IMG/VR virus record: IMGVR_UViG_3300044225_005748
Span: 1 to 23,400 of that record
Length of the DNA stretch: 23,400 nt
Direction: 5' to 3' (one strand)
Origin: a virus
In this document: piece after piece, positions 7,823 to 15,936 of the stretch
Layout: every line of letters begins with the position of its first letter
Numbering within the stretch: position 1 is the first letter of the stretch
The notes under the pieces: model-generated
Database searches by the model: none
What the model was told of the DNA's origin: nothing
The model's input: the letters and a program-made list of their open reading frames with translations, nothing else
Program-made: the position numbers and the translations under genes

Positions 7823-7978
7823 ATGTACCATCAAAAAAAGAAAAAGAAATCCACAAAAAAATCTAAAAGAAAATCTTCAAATTATCGTTCAGAGAGTAAC
7901 AGTTATCAGCCGGATAGTCCTTTAACATTACATTATCTTACAACAGGTGCTATACTTCCTGAAAAAAAAGAAGATTAA
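7823..7978 (+). CDS. Tiny lysine-rich protein (51 aa)
   Basis: An ATG-started frame of 51 codons, 16 bases after the methyltransferase stop. The first 18 residues are nearly all basic (MYHQKKKKKSTKKSKRKSS), followed by a polar, Ser/Tyr-rich middle and SPLTLHYLTTGAILPEK. Such a tail looks like a nucleic-acid- or histone-like short protein. It ends tail to tail with the minus-strand gene (four-base overlap), which is the kind of packing expected of real phage genes. It could also be chance, since lysine codons are common in AT-rich DNA. If the methyltransferase is an arginine or lysine modifier, this basic neighbour would be a possible substrate (speculation). Confidence 0.5.
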   Translation: MYHQKKKKKSTKKSKRKSSNYRSESNSYQPDSPLTLHYLTTGAILPEKKED

Positions 7979-8349
7979 GTGGGTCTACGCATTAACTGGA
8001 TTGTTTTCCTTTTAACCCGCTTCTTCGATATGTCGTCCAATTTTACAACAGGTCCATGCATAATTTTTATGTCTTTTGATGCTAAAGTGACCAGTGTGCT
8101 TCTAAAGTAATTAAAGTCCTTCTTGAGGAATATGTTTATTGGTATTTGCCTATTACTTTCCCACCACCAAGTTTGTCCTAACTTGAGAAATGCCATTTTG
8201 TCCTTTGGTAGCAGAATCCTGCCATAATCGTAGAAACTAGTTACATTGGCATCCTGGTTTTGTATTATGCCTACAAACTCCAGATCGCCTTTGGTAATAA
8301 GCGATAAAAAAGGAAAATTTTCCTTTAAGGTTTCAAAAATCTTGTTCAT
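7975..8349 (-). CDS. Conserved T4-like phage protein (124 aa)
   Basis: A 124-aa, basic-tailed protein with the pattern GDLEFVGIIQNQDANVTSFYDYGRI, then a WWWESNRQIPINIFLK core and KDIKIMHGPVVKLDDI, ending in a run of basic residues. (The named stretches are separate pieces of one protein.) I recall this WWWESNRxIPINIFLK signature from marine T4-like phages, with no assigned function. There is no signal peptide. The gene is transcribed away from the late-type gene at 8382 with a 32-bp gap holding the late-promoter-like box, and it converges on the tiny basic gene. A regulatory or DNA-handling role is possible from its basic end. Confidence 0.65.
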   Translation of the reverse strand: MNKIFETLKENFPFLSLITKGDLEFVGIIQNQDANVTSFYDYGRILLPKDKMAFLKLGQTWWWESNRQIPINIFLKKDFNYFRSTLVTLASKDIKIMHGPVVKLDDISKKRVKRKTIQLMRRPT

Positions 8350-8357
8350 GCTCTATC

Positions 8358-8365
8358 TATAAATA
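8358..8365 (+). promoter_or_regulatory. T4-type late promoter (TATAAATA)
   Basis: An exact TATAAATA box, the T4 late-promoter core recognised by the gp55 sigma factor. Transcription would begin about six bases after it, near 8371, leaving an 11-base leader before the ATG at 8382. Its position just ahead of a virion-type gene fits late expression. Confidence 0.65.
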
Positions 8366-8381
8366 CTGTTAAATATGTATT

Positions 8382-9188
8382 ATGCAAACAGTATCAAGGT
8401 ATTTACTATCACAGTTGGTAATCGCCTATGTAAATGGTTATCACGGGAGGAACTCAAAAGTGTACGATAGACGTTTAACACTGCACAGAGGGGTTAATAA
8501 CCCTATAACCTTCACGTTCAAAAACGAGGATCAAAAGGCGCAGGATATTACATCAAAAACATACGAATTTAATTTAATTGATACAGAAAGCAAGAAATCT
8601 GTGCTTACCAAAAATTTGACTGTGTTGGACGATGGATCCACTGTAAGCACAAGAGGTGATGCAAGTTGCACCATAACAGACGGCGATCTACTAGACTTAG
8701 ATGCAAAATTTTATAATTTTTCCGTTAGGGAAATTGGATCAGATGGTAGTAGAACAATTACATATTCTGATACAGGTTACGCGGCCGCTGGCACAGTTGA
8801 ACTGTTGGATACTGCCTATCCACAGTTTGTTGCGAGTACAGAAGTCAACAGTTTCACAGTTACCACAGGCCCACAATCAAAAACAAGTGCGGCGGTTGAT
8901 GCCCAGCCTGGAAAAAACAACAATAAAGCATTACACAGCATTGCTGTTTACACCAAAAATTTTAGTGGAGAGTTACAAGTGCAAGGCACAATGGTAAGCA
9001 CTTCACCGGTGGATGCCGACTATTTTAACATCACTCTGGACGGACAATCATCAGACAAAGTAACCTTGACAAATTCAACAACGGTTACACATTTCAACTT
9101 TACAGGTGTTTACCAAAACGTTAGGTTCTCATGGGGCAACGCTTCTGGTAATACTGGTAAGATTGACAAAATCCTATATAGACAGTAA
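8382..9188 (+). CDS. Probable virion structural protein (BppU-like N-domain, beta-rich C-domain)
   Basis: A 268-aa, Ser/Thr-rich, beta-rich protein. The first half (about residues 35-140) reads like the adaptor domain seen at the start of baseplate and tail proteins: YDRRLTLHRGVNNPITFTF, a DQKAQDITSKTYEFNLID stretch, then alternating strands. The second half (about 155-268) looks like a carbohydrate-binding-like sandwich with SIAVYTKNFSGELQVQG and a closing GKIDKILYRQ strand. It is led by a TATAAATA box, so late expression is likely. It would be part of the tail or capsid surface. The exact position in the virion cannot be told. No signal peptide, no repeats. Confidence 0.65.
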   Translation: MQTVSRYLLSQLVIAYVNGYHGRNSKVYDRRLTLHRGVNNPITFTFKNEDQKAQDITSKTYEFNLIDTESKKSVLTKNLTVLDDGSTVSTRGDASCTITDGDLLDLDAKFYNFSVREIGSDGSRTITYSDTGYAAAGTVELLDTAYPQFVASTEVNSFTVTTGPQSKTSAAVDAQPGKNNNKALHSIAVYTKNFSGELQVQGTMVSTSPVDADYFNITLDGQSSDKVTLTNSTTVTHFNFTGVYQNVRFSWGNASGNTGKIDKILYRQ

Positions 9189-9197
9189 AATAGTTTT

Positions 9198-10211
9198 ATG
9201 AACCTGATCCAGTCGACTATTCTGACGTCCTTGCCTCCTGGGCAAAAAAAGACACCATCCGGATGGATATCCTTCAACGCACCTTGTTGTGTTTACAACG
9301 GAGAGAACGCAGACAAAAGGAAAAGGGGAGGCATAATGTTATCTGCCGATGGCACGTTAAGTTATCATTGTTTCAACTGTGGATTCAAATCCAGTTACGT
9401 TATTGGACGTAAACTCAATTATAAAATGAGACAACTTATGTCATGGTTTGGCATTGCCGATGATGTAATTAAAAAATTAGCCATTGAGGCAATGAGGCAC
9501 GAAGAGTCTGGTGTAACATATGAGAAGAAAAAATTTGTAAACTTCAATAAAAAAACACTTCCAAAGAACGCACAAAAAATTGAAACATGGTTAGAAAAAT
9601 ATCTAGCAAAAGATCTTACTGACAGGCAGTATGAAAAAATAGACCAATTCTTAACATATCTTTCAAGTAGAGGAATTGATCCAAGTTGGTATGATTTCAG
9701 TTACTCACCTGTGAAAGAATTTGATTTTGATCAACGTGTGATCATCCCTTTTTACTGGAAAGGAGACATTGTTGGATTCACGGGTAGGAGTTTTACTGAT
9801 TCGCCAAAAGCAAAATACTTTACAGAAGTACAACCCGGTTACGTTTTCAATATGGACGCACAAGACTGGTCACGGAAGTTTGTAATAGTAACCGAAGGAC
9901 CTTTTGATGCTATTACCATATCTGGGGTCAGCATATTGGGATCAGAGGTAAATGATACACAAAGGGATTTGCTTAATGGCCTTAACAAAAAAGTCATAGT
10001 AGTTCCGGACAGAGATGCTCCAGGACAAAAATTAGTAGACCAGGCATTGGAATTTGGATGGAGCGTTGCTTTTCCAGAATGGGATAAAACGGTTGGCGAT
10101 GTGGCAGATGCTGTGTTAAAATATGGCAGGCTGTTTACTTTACAATCAATACTAAAAACAACAGAGTCAAGTAAATTGAAAATAGATTTAAAGAGAAAGA
10201 TGTATGGCTGA
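9198..10211 (+). CDS. DNA primase (T4 gp61 / DnaG-type)
   Basis: A 337-aa primase. The zinc-binding end has CC at 30-31 and HCFNCG at 57-62, so one pair of ligands is clear while the usual second-ligand His of CHC2 primases is not obvious. The catalytic Toprim fold shows the acidic motif TEGPFDAITI with E233 and D237, and PDRDAPGQK with DRD at 271-273, the two metal-binding patches of Toprim primases. It would make short RNA primers for lagging-strand synthesis. The gene starts 9 bases after the virion-type gene and its last eight bases overlap the replicative helicase, its natural partner in the T4 primosome. Length matches gp61 (342 aa in T4) well. Confidence 0.85.
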   Translation: MNLIQSTILTSLPPGQKKTPSGWISFNAPCCVYNGENADKRKRGGIMLSADGTLSYHCFNCGFKSSYVIGRKLNYKMRQLMSWFGIADDVIKKLAIEAMRHEESGVTYEKKKFVNFNKKTLPKNAQKIETWLEKYLAKDLTDRQYEKIDQFLTYLSSRGIDPSWYDFSYSPVKEFDFDQRVIIPFYWKGDIVGFTGRSFTDSPKAKYFTEVQPGYVFNMDAQDWSRKFVIVTEGPFDAITISGVSILGSEVNDTQRDLLNGLNKKVIVVPDRDAPGQKLVDQALEFGWSVAFPEWDKTVGDVADAVLKYGRLFTLQSILKTTESSKLKIDLKRKMYG

Positions 10212-11646
10212 TTATTCGTTTGATGTACAAAAATTATATCTAGAAATGTTCTTGGCAGATGCCGAATCGTTTGCTAGGGCACAGAATATTTTTGATCCTG
10301 TGCATTTTGAAAGAAAACTACAACCAATAGCCAAGTTCGTAAAAGAATATTCGGATGAATACAAAGTGATGCCCGATGTTGATCAAGTAAATGCTAAACA
10401 CGAAATCAAACTGAAATCAGCAAAGGATCTCGATCCAAGTCATTTCACTTGGTTGCTTGATGAGTTTGAAAACTTTTCAAGACACAAAGCAATGGAAAAA
10501 GCGATTTTAGAGTCAGCGGATCTACTTGAAAAGGGCGATTACAATCCAGTAGAAGATAAAATTAAACAAGCAGTTAGCATTAGTCTTACAAAAGACTTAG
10601 GTACAGATTACTTCGAGGATCCAAGAGGTAGGTTGGAGGCTTTAAAAAACTCCAACGGGCAGGTCAGCACAGGGTGGCCCAATGTTGATAAGAAGTTATA
10701 TGGTGGGTTCAACAAAGGTGAGTTAAACATATTTGCAGGTGGATCAGGAGCAGGCAAAAGTTTATTCCTACAGAATCTAGCAGTCAACTGGGCAACCGCT
10801 GGCTTGAACTGTGCGTACATCTCGTTTGAGTTGAGTGAACAGTTAGTGGCAATGAGATTGGATTCGATGTTAGCAAACATACCAACTAGGCAAGTAATGA
10901 AAGATATCGAGAACGTTGAAATGAAAGTCAAAATGATGTCAAAGAAATCAGGTGGTATACAGATAAAATATCTGCCAAGTGGTAGCAACGTGAACGATCT
11001 CAAAGCGTACATAAAAGAATTGCAATTAAAACAAAAGAAAAATATTGATTGTATACTGATAGATTATTTGGATCTCATGATGCCAAAATCTAAACGTGTG
11101 TCTCCCGCGGATCTTTTTATAAAGGACAAATATGTTTCTGAAGAATTAAGAAATCTTGCAACAGAATCAAACATTATAATGGCCACGGCATCGCAACTTA
11201 ACAGGGCATCAGTCGAAGAGATCGAGTTTGATCATTCTCACATTGCTGGAGGATTATCGAAAGTGCAAACAGCAGATAACGTTGTTGGTATTTTTACATC
11301 CAGGGCAATGAAAGAGCGTGGCAGATATCAAATACAATTTATGAAGACAAGATCAAGTTCTGGTGTTGGACAAAAAATTGATTTGGAATTTGACATAGAC
11401 ACATTAAGAATAAGAGACCTAGCAGAGGATCCAGAGTACCAACAGTTTAAAAAACAAACTTCAACAATATATGATAACCTCAAACAAAAAAGCAAAATTA
11501 CACCAAGCGGTGCACCAACAGATGCAAGACCCGACAAGGATATAGATCCAAGAAAGGGCGATTCGGTAGGCAAGGTCAAAGCGAATGTTGAAGGAAACAA
11601 ATTAAGAGAATTGCTGAACGAACTTCATTCAGATGAAGAACAATAG
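10204..11646 (+). CDS. Replicative DNA helicase (T4 gp41 / DnaB-type)
   Basis: A 480-aa hexameric helicase. The N-terminal 130 residues form a helical collar, followed by the RecA-type motor: Walker A GGSGAGKS (179-186), GLNCAYISFE with the catalytic Glu near 209, Walker B CILIDYLD (283-290), a TASQLNRAS sensor segment (328-336), and KTRSSSGVG (381-389) carrying the arginine finger. It unwinds the lagging strand ahead of the fork and loads the primase. It is longer by a charged, flexible 60-residue tail rich in Asp, Lys and Pro. It overlaps the primase gene at its start and the SGNH gene at its end. Confidence 0.85.
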   Translation: MADYSFDVQKLYLEMFLADAESFARAQNIFDPVHFERKLQPIAKFVKEYSDEYKVMPDVDQVNAKHEIKLKSAKDLDPSHFTWLLDEFENFSRHKAMEKAILESADLLEKGDYNPVEDKIKQAVSISLTKDLGTDYFEDPRGRLEALKNSNGQVSTGWPNVDKKLYGGFNKGELNIFAGGSGAGKSLFLQNLAVNWATAGLNCAYISFELSEQLVAMRLDSMLANIPTRQVMKDIENVEMKVKMMSKKSGGIQIKYLPSGSNVNDLKAYIKELQLKQKKNIDCILIDYLDLMMPKSKRVSPADLFIKDKYVSEELRNLATESNIIMATASQLNRASVEEIEFDHSHIAGGLSKVQTADNVVGIFTSRAMKERGRYQIQFMKTRSSSGVGQKIDLEFDIDTLRIRDLAEDPEYQQFKKQTSTIYDNLKQKSKITPSGAPTDARPDKDIDPRKGDSVGKVKANVEGNKLRELLNELHSDEEQ

Positions 11647-12283
11647 TGTCATTTATATAAACGGTGACAGTTGGTGTGATAACAGGTATTTCAAGACCTT
11701 ATTAAACAAAACATTTCCAAGTCAATTAATTGTCAATGCGGCAGTGCAGGGCAACTGGAACAGTCAGATCAATGCAACTACTATAAATGATATTAAGTTG
11801 CTGTCCGAAAAATTTAAAAACATAAACTGTTTTGTCTATTACAGCGAGTGCTTGAGAGGATCATCAGAGGACGAGACAATTAAGCAAATGGCAAAACACA
11901 AGACGTATGATAGAATAAATCTATTGCTTGAAGACCTACTGTACAGTTATCATGCCGTACTACAAAAAAAGATAGGTGACCTTTGTAACCTAAACATGAC
12001 AACAGCGTTCATCGACAACTGTGTTCTATCCACAATGCGACCTATGTACCAGGCAATGTTATCCGAGAATCCTTTTCACAAATGTTATTCATTGAGCAAA
12101 CACGTAAAGGATCAGTCTGTATTAAACGCTTTGTTTGACAAAGAAGAAAACGTGAGGTATCTCGACAGCGTGATCGAAAGATGTAAGTTGCTTGAAAGCA
12201 TACCGGGAATGAAAGATTACCATCCTAACAACGAATCTTTGTATGAAATGGTAATTGCGGACATCCAAAACAAACTTGCGTAA
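11633..12283 (+). CDS. SGNH-hydrolase-like protein (first of three in the window)
   Basis: A 216-aa protein starting with a short strand and the SGNH nucleophile block YINGDSWCDN (GDS at 11-13), an NAAVQGNWNSQI segment that supplies Gly and Asn as in SGNH blocks II/III, and a C-terminal KDYHPNNE in which D195 and H197 fit the catalytic Asp-His pair. SGNH enzymes are esterases, lipases and sugar deacetylases; in phages they are often tied to glycan changes. It starts inside the end of the gp41-like gene (14 bases). No signal peptide. The substrate is unknown, and the protein could be a non-catalytic relative. Confidence 0.6.
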   Translation: MKNNSVIYINGDSWCDNRYFKTLLNKTFPSQLIVNAAVQGNWNSQINATTINDIKLLSEKFKNINCFVYYSECLRGSSEDETIKQMAKHKTYDRINLLLEDLLYSYHAVLQKKIGDLCNLNMTTAFIDNCVLSTMRPMYQAMLSENPFHKCYSLSKHVKDQSVLNALFDKEENVRYLDSVIERCKLLESIPGMKDYHPNNESLYEMVIADIQNKLA

Positions 12284-12434
12284 GCGTAAATTTTTTCAAC
12301 AGCGAAAGCAGTAATTTTGCGTAAGATTACTTGTTGACCTCTCATAAAGCACAATTACAACTGCCTATTTTTGTTTGTCTGTTTGTCGCGAGTAATAAAT
12401 AAAATTGCTCAAGGCAATACAGGCAAACATAGGC
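12284..12434. other. Gap with candidate late-type promoter and a TGCGTAA repeat
   Basis: The 151-base gap to the DnaE-type gene holds two TTGCGTAAG/TTTGCGTAAG copies flanking an AT-rich stretch, a lone TTGACC with no good partner box, and AATAAATA at 12394-12401, one base from the T4 late box TATAAATA. If the latter is active, the transcript would begin near 12407, which favours the ATG at 12435 over the TTG at 12405. No gene fits here. Confidence 0.35.
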
Positions 12435-14132
12435 ATGAAAAAAGACAAACAACTAAACGACATCACAAGGCTGTACGATAGATTCATTAGGCAATGTCCA
12501 GGCACAGAAGAATACACGCATAGGCTAGCCGAGGAAACTCAACTCATCCTTCAACTACGATTCGTAGACTACTTCATCCAAATATGTGACATAATGGCAA
12601 TCACCAGGGACATACCACACATGACCCGAGGTTCTGCCGGATCGTCCCTTGTCTGCTATCTGCTTGGCATAACAGATGTAGATCCTGTGGAGTGGGGAAT
12701 ACCCGTGGCAAGATTTCTCAATCCCAACAGAGACGACCTACCTGACGTTGATATTGATTTCCCCCATTATCGTCAGGCGGAGGTCATGCAGAGAATATTT
12801 GATCGCTGGCCCGGAAAGTCTGCCCGAATATCAAACTACGTGCTCTATCAAGATAAGTCGGCAAGGCGTGAAGCGGCAAAGCGATTGGGTGCCAAGGGTA
12901 ATCTCCCTCGCAGGTTTACATATGAATCGGTTGGTGTTGATCCAATCGAAGCAAGGCGCATAGAGAACAAACTTAAAGGCAAAAAAAGATGCATATCAAA
13001 ACACTGCGGAGGAATACTGATGTTTCAAAGACAATTACCCAAAAGCCTATTCACGGCTGAAAATCAAATACTGCTAGACAAGAACGAAGTGGAGGACCTC
13101 GAACACCTCAAGGTGGACATACTGGCCAACCGTGGTCTGTCCCAACTGTTGGAGATAGATCCCACCACGCGATTGGCTGACTATCCGGAAGAGGACCAGG
13201 CCACATCTGACCTCCTGTGCAGAGGAGATGTATTGGGAGTAACGCAGGCAGAGAGTCCGGCAATGAGGAGACTGTTCAGGGCCATACAACCAAAGAGCAT
13301 GAAGGACTGTGTGTTCGCCACAGCACTGATAAGGCCAGTGGCCATATCCGGACGAAAGAAAGCAACCATGTTTCATGACTGGTCACAGGAACGCATGAGC
13401 GACACGATAGTGTACGAGGACGACGCCATAGACAGAATATCCGAGGTACTGAACATCGACAAGTATGAGGCCGACATGTACAGGAGAGCGTTCGCAAAAA
13501 AGAACGAAGAAAAGATAATGGAATTTATAACAAGGCTGGGCAATGATCCACGCAAGGATGAGATCATAACAATGTTACAGTCGTTGTCGGGATTTGGTCT
13601 GTGTAGGGCACACGCGGTGAACCTCGGCAGACTGATATGGGCGTTGGCATACCAGAAGGTACACAACAAAGAGAAATTTTGGCAATCGTGCCTGAAGCAC
13701 TGTCAGGGATCATACAAGCGATGGGTGTACAGGACAGAGGCCAAGCGTGTGGGCATAGAAGTGGTCACACCAAGCAAGTCCGACCATTGGGACACACCAG
13801 AGTTCCAATATCGCAAGTATGGGTGGTGGAGTTCGAGAGATTTCATGCCGGGCATGTACGTGAAAGAGTTATACCTCGACAAGATCGAGTTCGCGGGCAT
13901 GATAGCAAACGGACGGGTGTTCCGTGGCGACAAAGGCAAGTATGTGACATTCCTCACACTAGGAGTTGGTAATGGACAATACATAGATGTCACCATAAAG
14001 AGAGCATTCGCATATAGAGATCATGATGTGGTGTGGGGTCAAGGCACCGTACGGCACAGTAACAATTCCGAATACCTCGAGTGCTACGATGTAAAAGGAT
14101 TTAGGCTAGAAAAATACTTGCATCACAACTAA
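12435..14132 (+). CDS. DnaE-type (C-family) DNA polymerase without PHP domain
   Basis: A 565-aa protein covering the polymerase body of DNA polymerase III alpha. In order: YTHRLAEETQLILQLRFVDYF (start of palm, in two parts), TRGSAGSSLVCYLLGITDVDP, the catalytic PDVDIDF with D104 and D106 (E. coli D401/D403), SKHCGGILMF, LKVDILANRG with D228 (E. coli D555), an SPAMRRLFRAIQP helix, ALIRP, SGFGLCRAHAVN (matching the KSHAxxYA motif), and a C-terminal OB fold around IEFAGMIANGRVFR. What is missing is the 270-residue N-terminal PHP domain. A TTG at 12405 would add ten residues; a stop lies just upstream. Clearly richer in GC than the genes to its left. T4-like phages normally use a B-family enzyme, so this is unusual. 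Confidence 0.8.
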   Translation: MKKDKQLNDITRLYDRFIRQCPGTEEYTHRLAEETQLILQLRFVDYFIQICDIMAITRDIPHMTRGSAGSSLVCYLLGITDVDPVEWGIPVARFLNPNRDDLPDVDIDFPHYRQAEVMQRIFDRWPGKSARISNYVLYQDKSARREAAKRLGAKGNLPRRFTYESVGVDPIEARRIENKLKGKKRCISKHCGGILMFQRQLPKSLFTAENQILLDKNEVEDLEHLKVDILANRGLSQLLEIDPTTRLADYPEEDQATSDLLCRGDVLGVTQAESPAMRRLFRAIQPKSMKDCVFATALIRPVAISGRKKATMFHDWSQERMSDTIVYEDDAIDRISEVLNIDKYEADMYRRAFAKKNEEKIMEFITRLGNDPRKDEIITMLQSLSGFGLCRAHAVNLGRLIWALAYQKVHNKEKFWQSCLKHCQGSYKRWVYRTEAKRVGIEVVTPSKSDHWDTPEFQYRKYGWWSSRDFMPGMYVKELYLDKIEFAGMIANGRVFRGDKGKYVTFLTLGVGNGQYIDVTIKRAFAYRDHDVVWGQGTVRHSNNSEYLECYDVKGFRLEKYLHHN

Positions 14133-14146
14133 TTCTGTTGTATACT
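14118..14146 (+). promoter_or_regulatory. sigma70-type promoter before the TylF-like gene
   Basis: TTGCAT (14118-14123) and TATACT (14141-14146) with an ideal 17-bp spacer, the first box lying in the end of the polymerase gene. Transcription would begin near 14153, on or next to the ATG there, so the mRNA would be leaderless. Confidence 0.5.
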
Positions 14147-14152
14147 CAACAC

Positions 14153-14908
14153 ATGCCAACGTTAGAATACACAATGAATCCAAAATATGTTCACGCCGCG
14201 GTGACGGTGTATGAACATCTAAGGCTGACATTGAAAACACACGCGGAAGACAAATACCATAATGATTCCTTGATGTCTGACATGGTATACTCACCATTGA
14301 CTGTGGTATATCGAAATCCAGATGCATCAGAACCAAGAAAGTTTGATGTGGTAGAGACAAGACGCAAATGGATGCATGACACAGCAAAGGATCCATGGAT
14401 AGAAGGACACTGGGCAGAGTTCGGTGTTCGTGAGGGACAAACCATTGGATACCTATTAGAGGCAAAACCCGATCAGGAAATACACGCATTCGACAGTTGG
14501 GAAGGACTACCAGAGGAATGGCATGATGGAGGTAACAGATACCAAAAGGGAGACATGACCGTGGACATACCAAATTTTCCTCCCAATGTGAAATGCCACA
14601 AAGGATGGTTCAAGGATACTATAGATACATGGCTACAAGAACACAAAGGACCAATGGCATATGTACACATAGACAGCGACCTTTACTCGTCAGCAAAAAC
14701 TGTGCTGAACAAACTCAACGACAGGATAGTGCCGGAAACAATCTTGGTGTTCGACGAAATAGCCAACTTCCGAGGTTCAGGAAAAATGTCCAACTGGTAC
14801 AAACACGAATGGTTGGCACTGAACGAATGGTTGAGAGAGTTCGATCGGGGAGTTGCACCCATAAGAAGAACCTGCATGTATCAGGCCGCTTTCAGAGTCA
14901 CCAAATAA
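14153..14908 (+). CDS. TylF/macrocin-O-methyltransferase-like protein
   Basis: A 251-aa methyltransferase of the TylF family. Marker segments: GHWAEFGVREGQTIGYLLE (SAM-binding loop), IHAFDSWEGLPEEW, and the metal-binding-like YVHIDSDLYSSAKTVLN, then VFDEIANF. TylF-type enzymes methylate a sugar or other small hydroxyl compound with a metal ion; several family members act on glycans. The ATG at 14153 is chosen because a good promoter ends seven bases before it and an upstream TTG (14138) lies inside the promoter; an ATG at 14174 is also possible. It is followed 14 bases later by a radical SAM gene, so the two probably share a transcript. Substrate unknown. Confidence 0.75.
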   Translation: MPTLEYTMNPKYVHAAVTVYEHLRLTLKTHAEDKYHNDSLMSDMVYSPLTVVYRNPDASEPRKFDVVETRRKWMHDTAKDPWIEGHWAEFGVREGQTIGYLLEAKPDQEIHAFDSWEGLPEEWHDGGNRYQKGDMTVDIPNFPPNVKCHKGWFKDTIDTWLQEHKGPMAYVHIDSDLYSSAKTVLNKLNDRIVPETILVFDEIANFRGSGKMSNWYKHEWLALNEWLREFDRGVAPIRRTCMYQAAFRVTK

Positions 14909-14922
14909 CATTAAATATTAGC

Positions 14923-15936
14923 ATGATAGATCAAACACTGCCAACACCAGTGGAATTGGCGTTCGAACCAGTCAATCTCTGCAACGCAAAATGTTTCTGT
15001 TGTCCTTACACATTCTTGCAAGAGGACAAAGAATACAGAGGACAAAAGATGTCAGGGCCACAGATCGAAGAACTGATAGGACAGTTCGCGGCAGGACTTG
15101 AAAAACACAAAGTTCCAAAAATGAAGGCAACCATACAACCATGGAGGTACTCTGACCCTTTGGTTTGCAAAGACCTGGAATTGGTTTTTGAACTTGCCGA
15201 AAAGCACGATCTAAAAGTCATCATCACGACAAACGCTGTAAGTTTCTCAGAGAAAAAATGCGACATAATGAAAAGATACATAAAAAATCTTGCTAACATT
15301 AACATCTCGATAATTGGTTACAACGAAAAAGAGATAAGAGAATACATGGACCTCGACTGGAATGTGACACAGGCAAGATTACGCATGGTACAAAAACTTT
15401 ACCCCGAACTGAGTCAAAAAATGGTGATAGGAGTAAAAAATAAAATACAACACCCGACAAGGAAACAATACGGTCCTGTGATAGAAAAACTACAGGCACT
15501 GACTCTCGGTAGAGTAAAAAAGAAAGTCGGATGGTTGGAGAATAGATTGACCTACAACAAATTCGAAGACGATGGTGTGAGAATGACCATCAACGAAGAT
15601 AAATTCGTGCAAGGCTGTGCAATGGTTCATGGAAAGATCCTGCGTAGGCTCGAAGTAATGGTGGACGGCACTGCTGTATTGTGTTGCGATGATGCCACCA
15701 AGCAGACAAACTTTGGAAATGTTTTTGAAATAGGAATAGAAGGTGTATGGGATAGATTAAGAGAATATCACAACATGATTTACAGTAAGCAGTATTCGGA
15801 CAGGAAAAAAAATATGATATGTAACACGTGTAGCAGAGCAAAATTTAAATGGCGAGACGAGCACAGAGCGGAGTTCATGTCAAAGACACAGGAAATAAAT
15901 TCACAGTACCTACCAAAAACTATAAAAGTTTCCTAG
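14923..15936 (+). CDS. Radical SAM protein with C-terminal SPASM-like domain
   Basis: A 337-aa protein. The radical SAM cluster site is CNAKCFCC (C20, C24, C27; C-x3-C-x2-C), followed by the usual strand run with TTNAVSFS and GYNEKEIREY. The C-terminal part holds an SPASM-like auxiliary cluster: GCAMVHGK (C232), VDGTAVLCCDDA (C254/C255), GNVFEIGIEGVWD, and CNTC (C300, C303). Such proteins use a 5'-deoxyadenosyl radical to change peptides or sugars; the substrate is not evident. The frame is open far upstream (to 14593) but that part overlaps the TylF-like gene in another frame; ATG 14923 puts the cysteine cluster at a normal distance. Its tail overlaps the next (minus-strand) gene by 17 bases. 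Confidence 0.8.
   Translation: MIDQTLPTPVELAFEPVNLCNAKCFCCPYTFLQEDKEYRGQKMSGPQIEELIGQFAAGLEKHKVPKMKATIQPWRYSDPLVCKDLELVFELAEKHDLKVIITTNAVSFSEKKCDIMKRYIKNLANINISIIGYNEKEIREYMDLDWNVTQARLRMVQKLYPELSQKMVIGVKNKIQHPTRKQYGPVIEKLQALTLGRVKKKVGWLENRLTYNKFEDDGVRMTINEDKFVQGCAMVHGKILRRLEVMVDGTAVLCCDDATKQTNFGNVFEIGIEGVWDRLREYHNMIYSKQYSDRKKNMICNTCSRAKFKWRDEHRAEFMSKTQEINSQYLPKTIKVS

Noticed and set aside
12405-12434. TTG start adding ten residues to the DnaE-type gene
   Set aside because: Lies almost on top of the candidate late box; ATG 12435 still keeps all polymerase motifs. It is not excluded.
13074-13669. Minus-strand frames inside the DnaE-type gene
   Set aside because: They are shadows of a strong, motif-containing plus-strand gene.
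14593-14922. N-terminal extension of the radical SAM gene
   Set aside because: It runs through the TylF-like gene in another frame; the ATG at 14923 gives a normal distance to the cysteine cluster.
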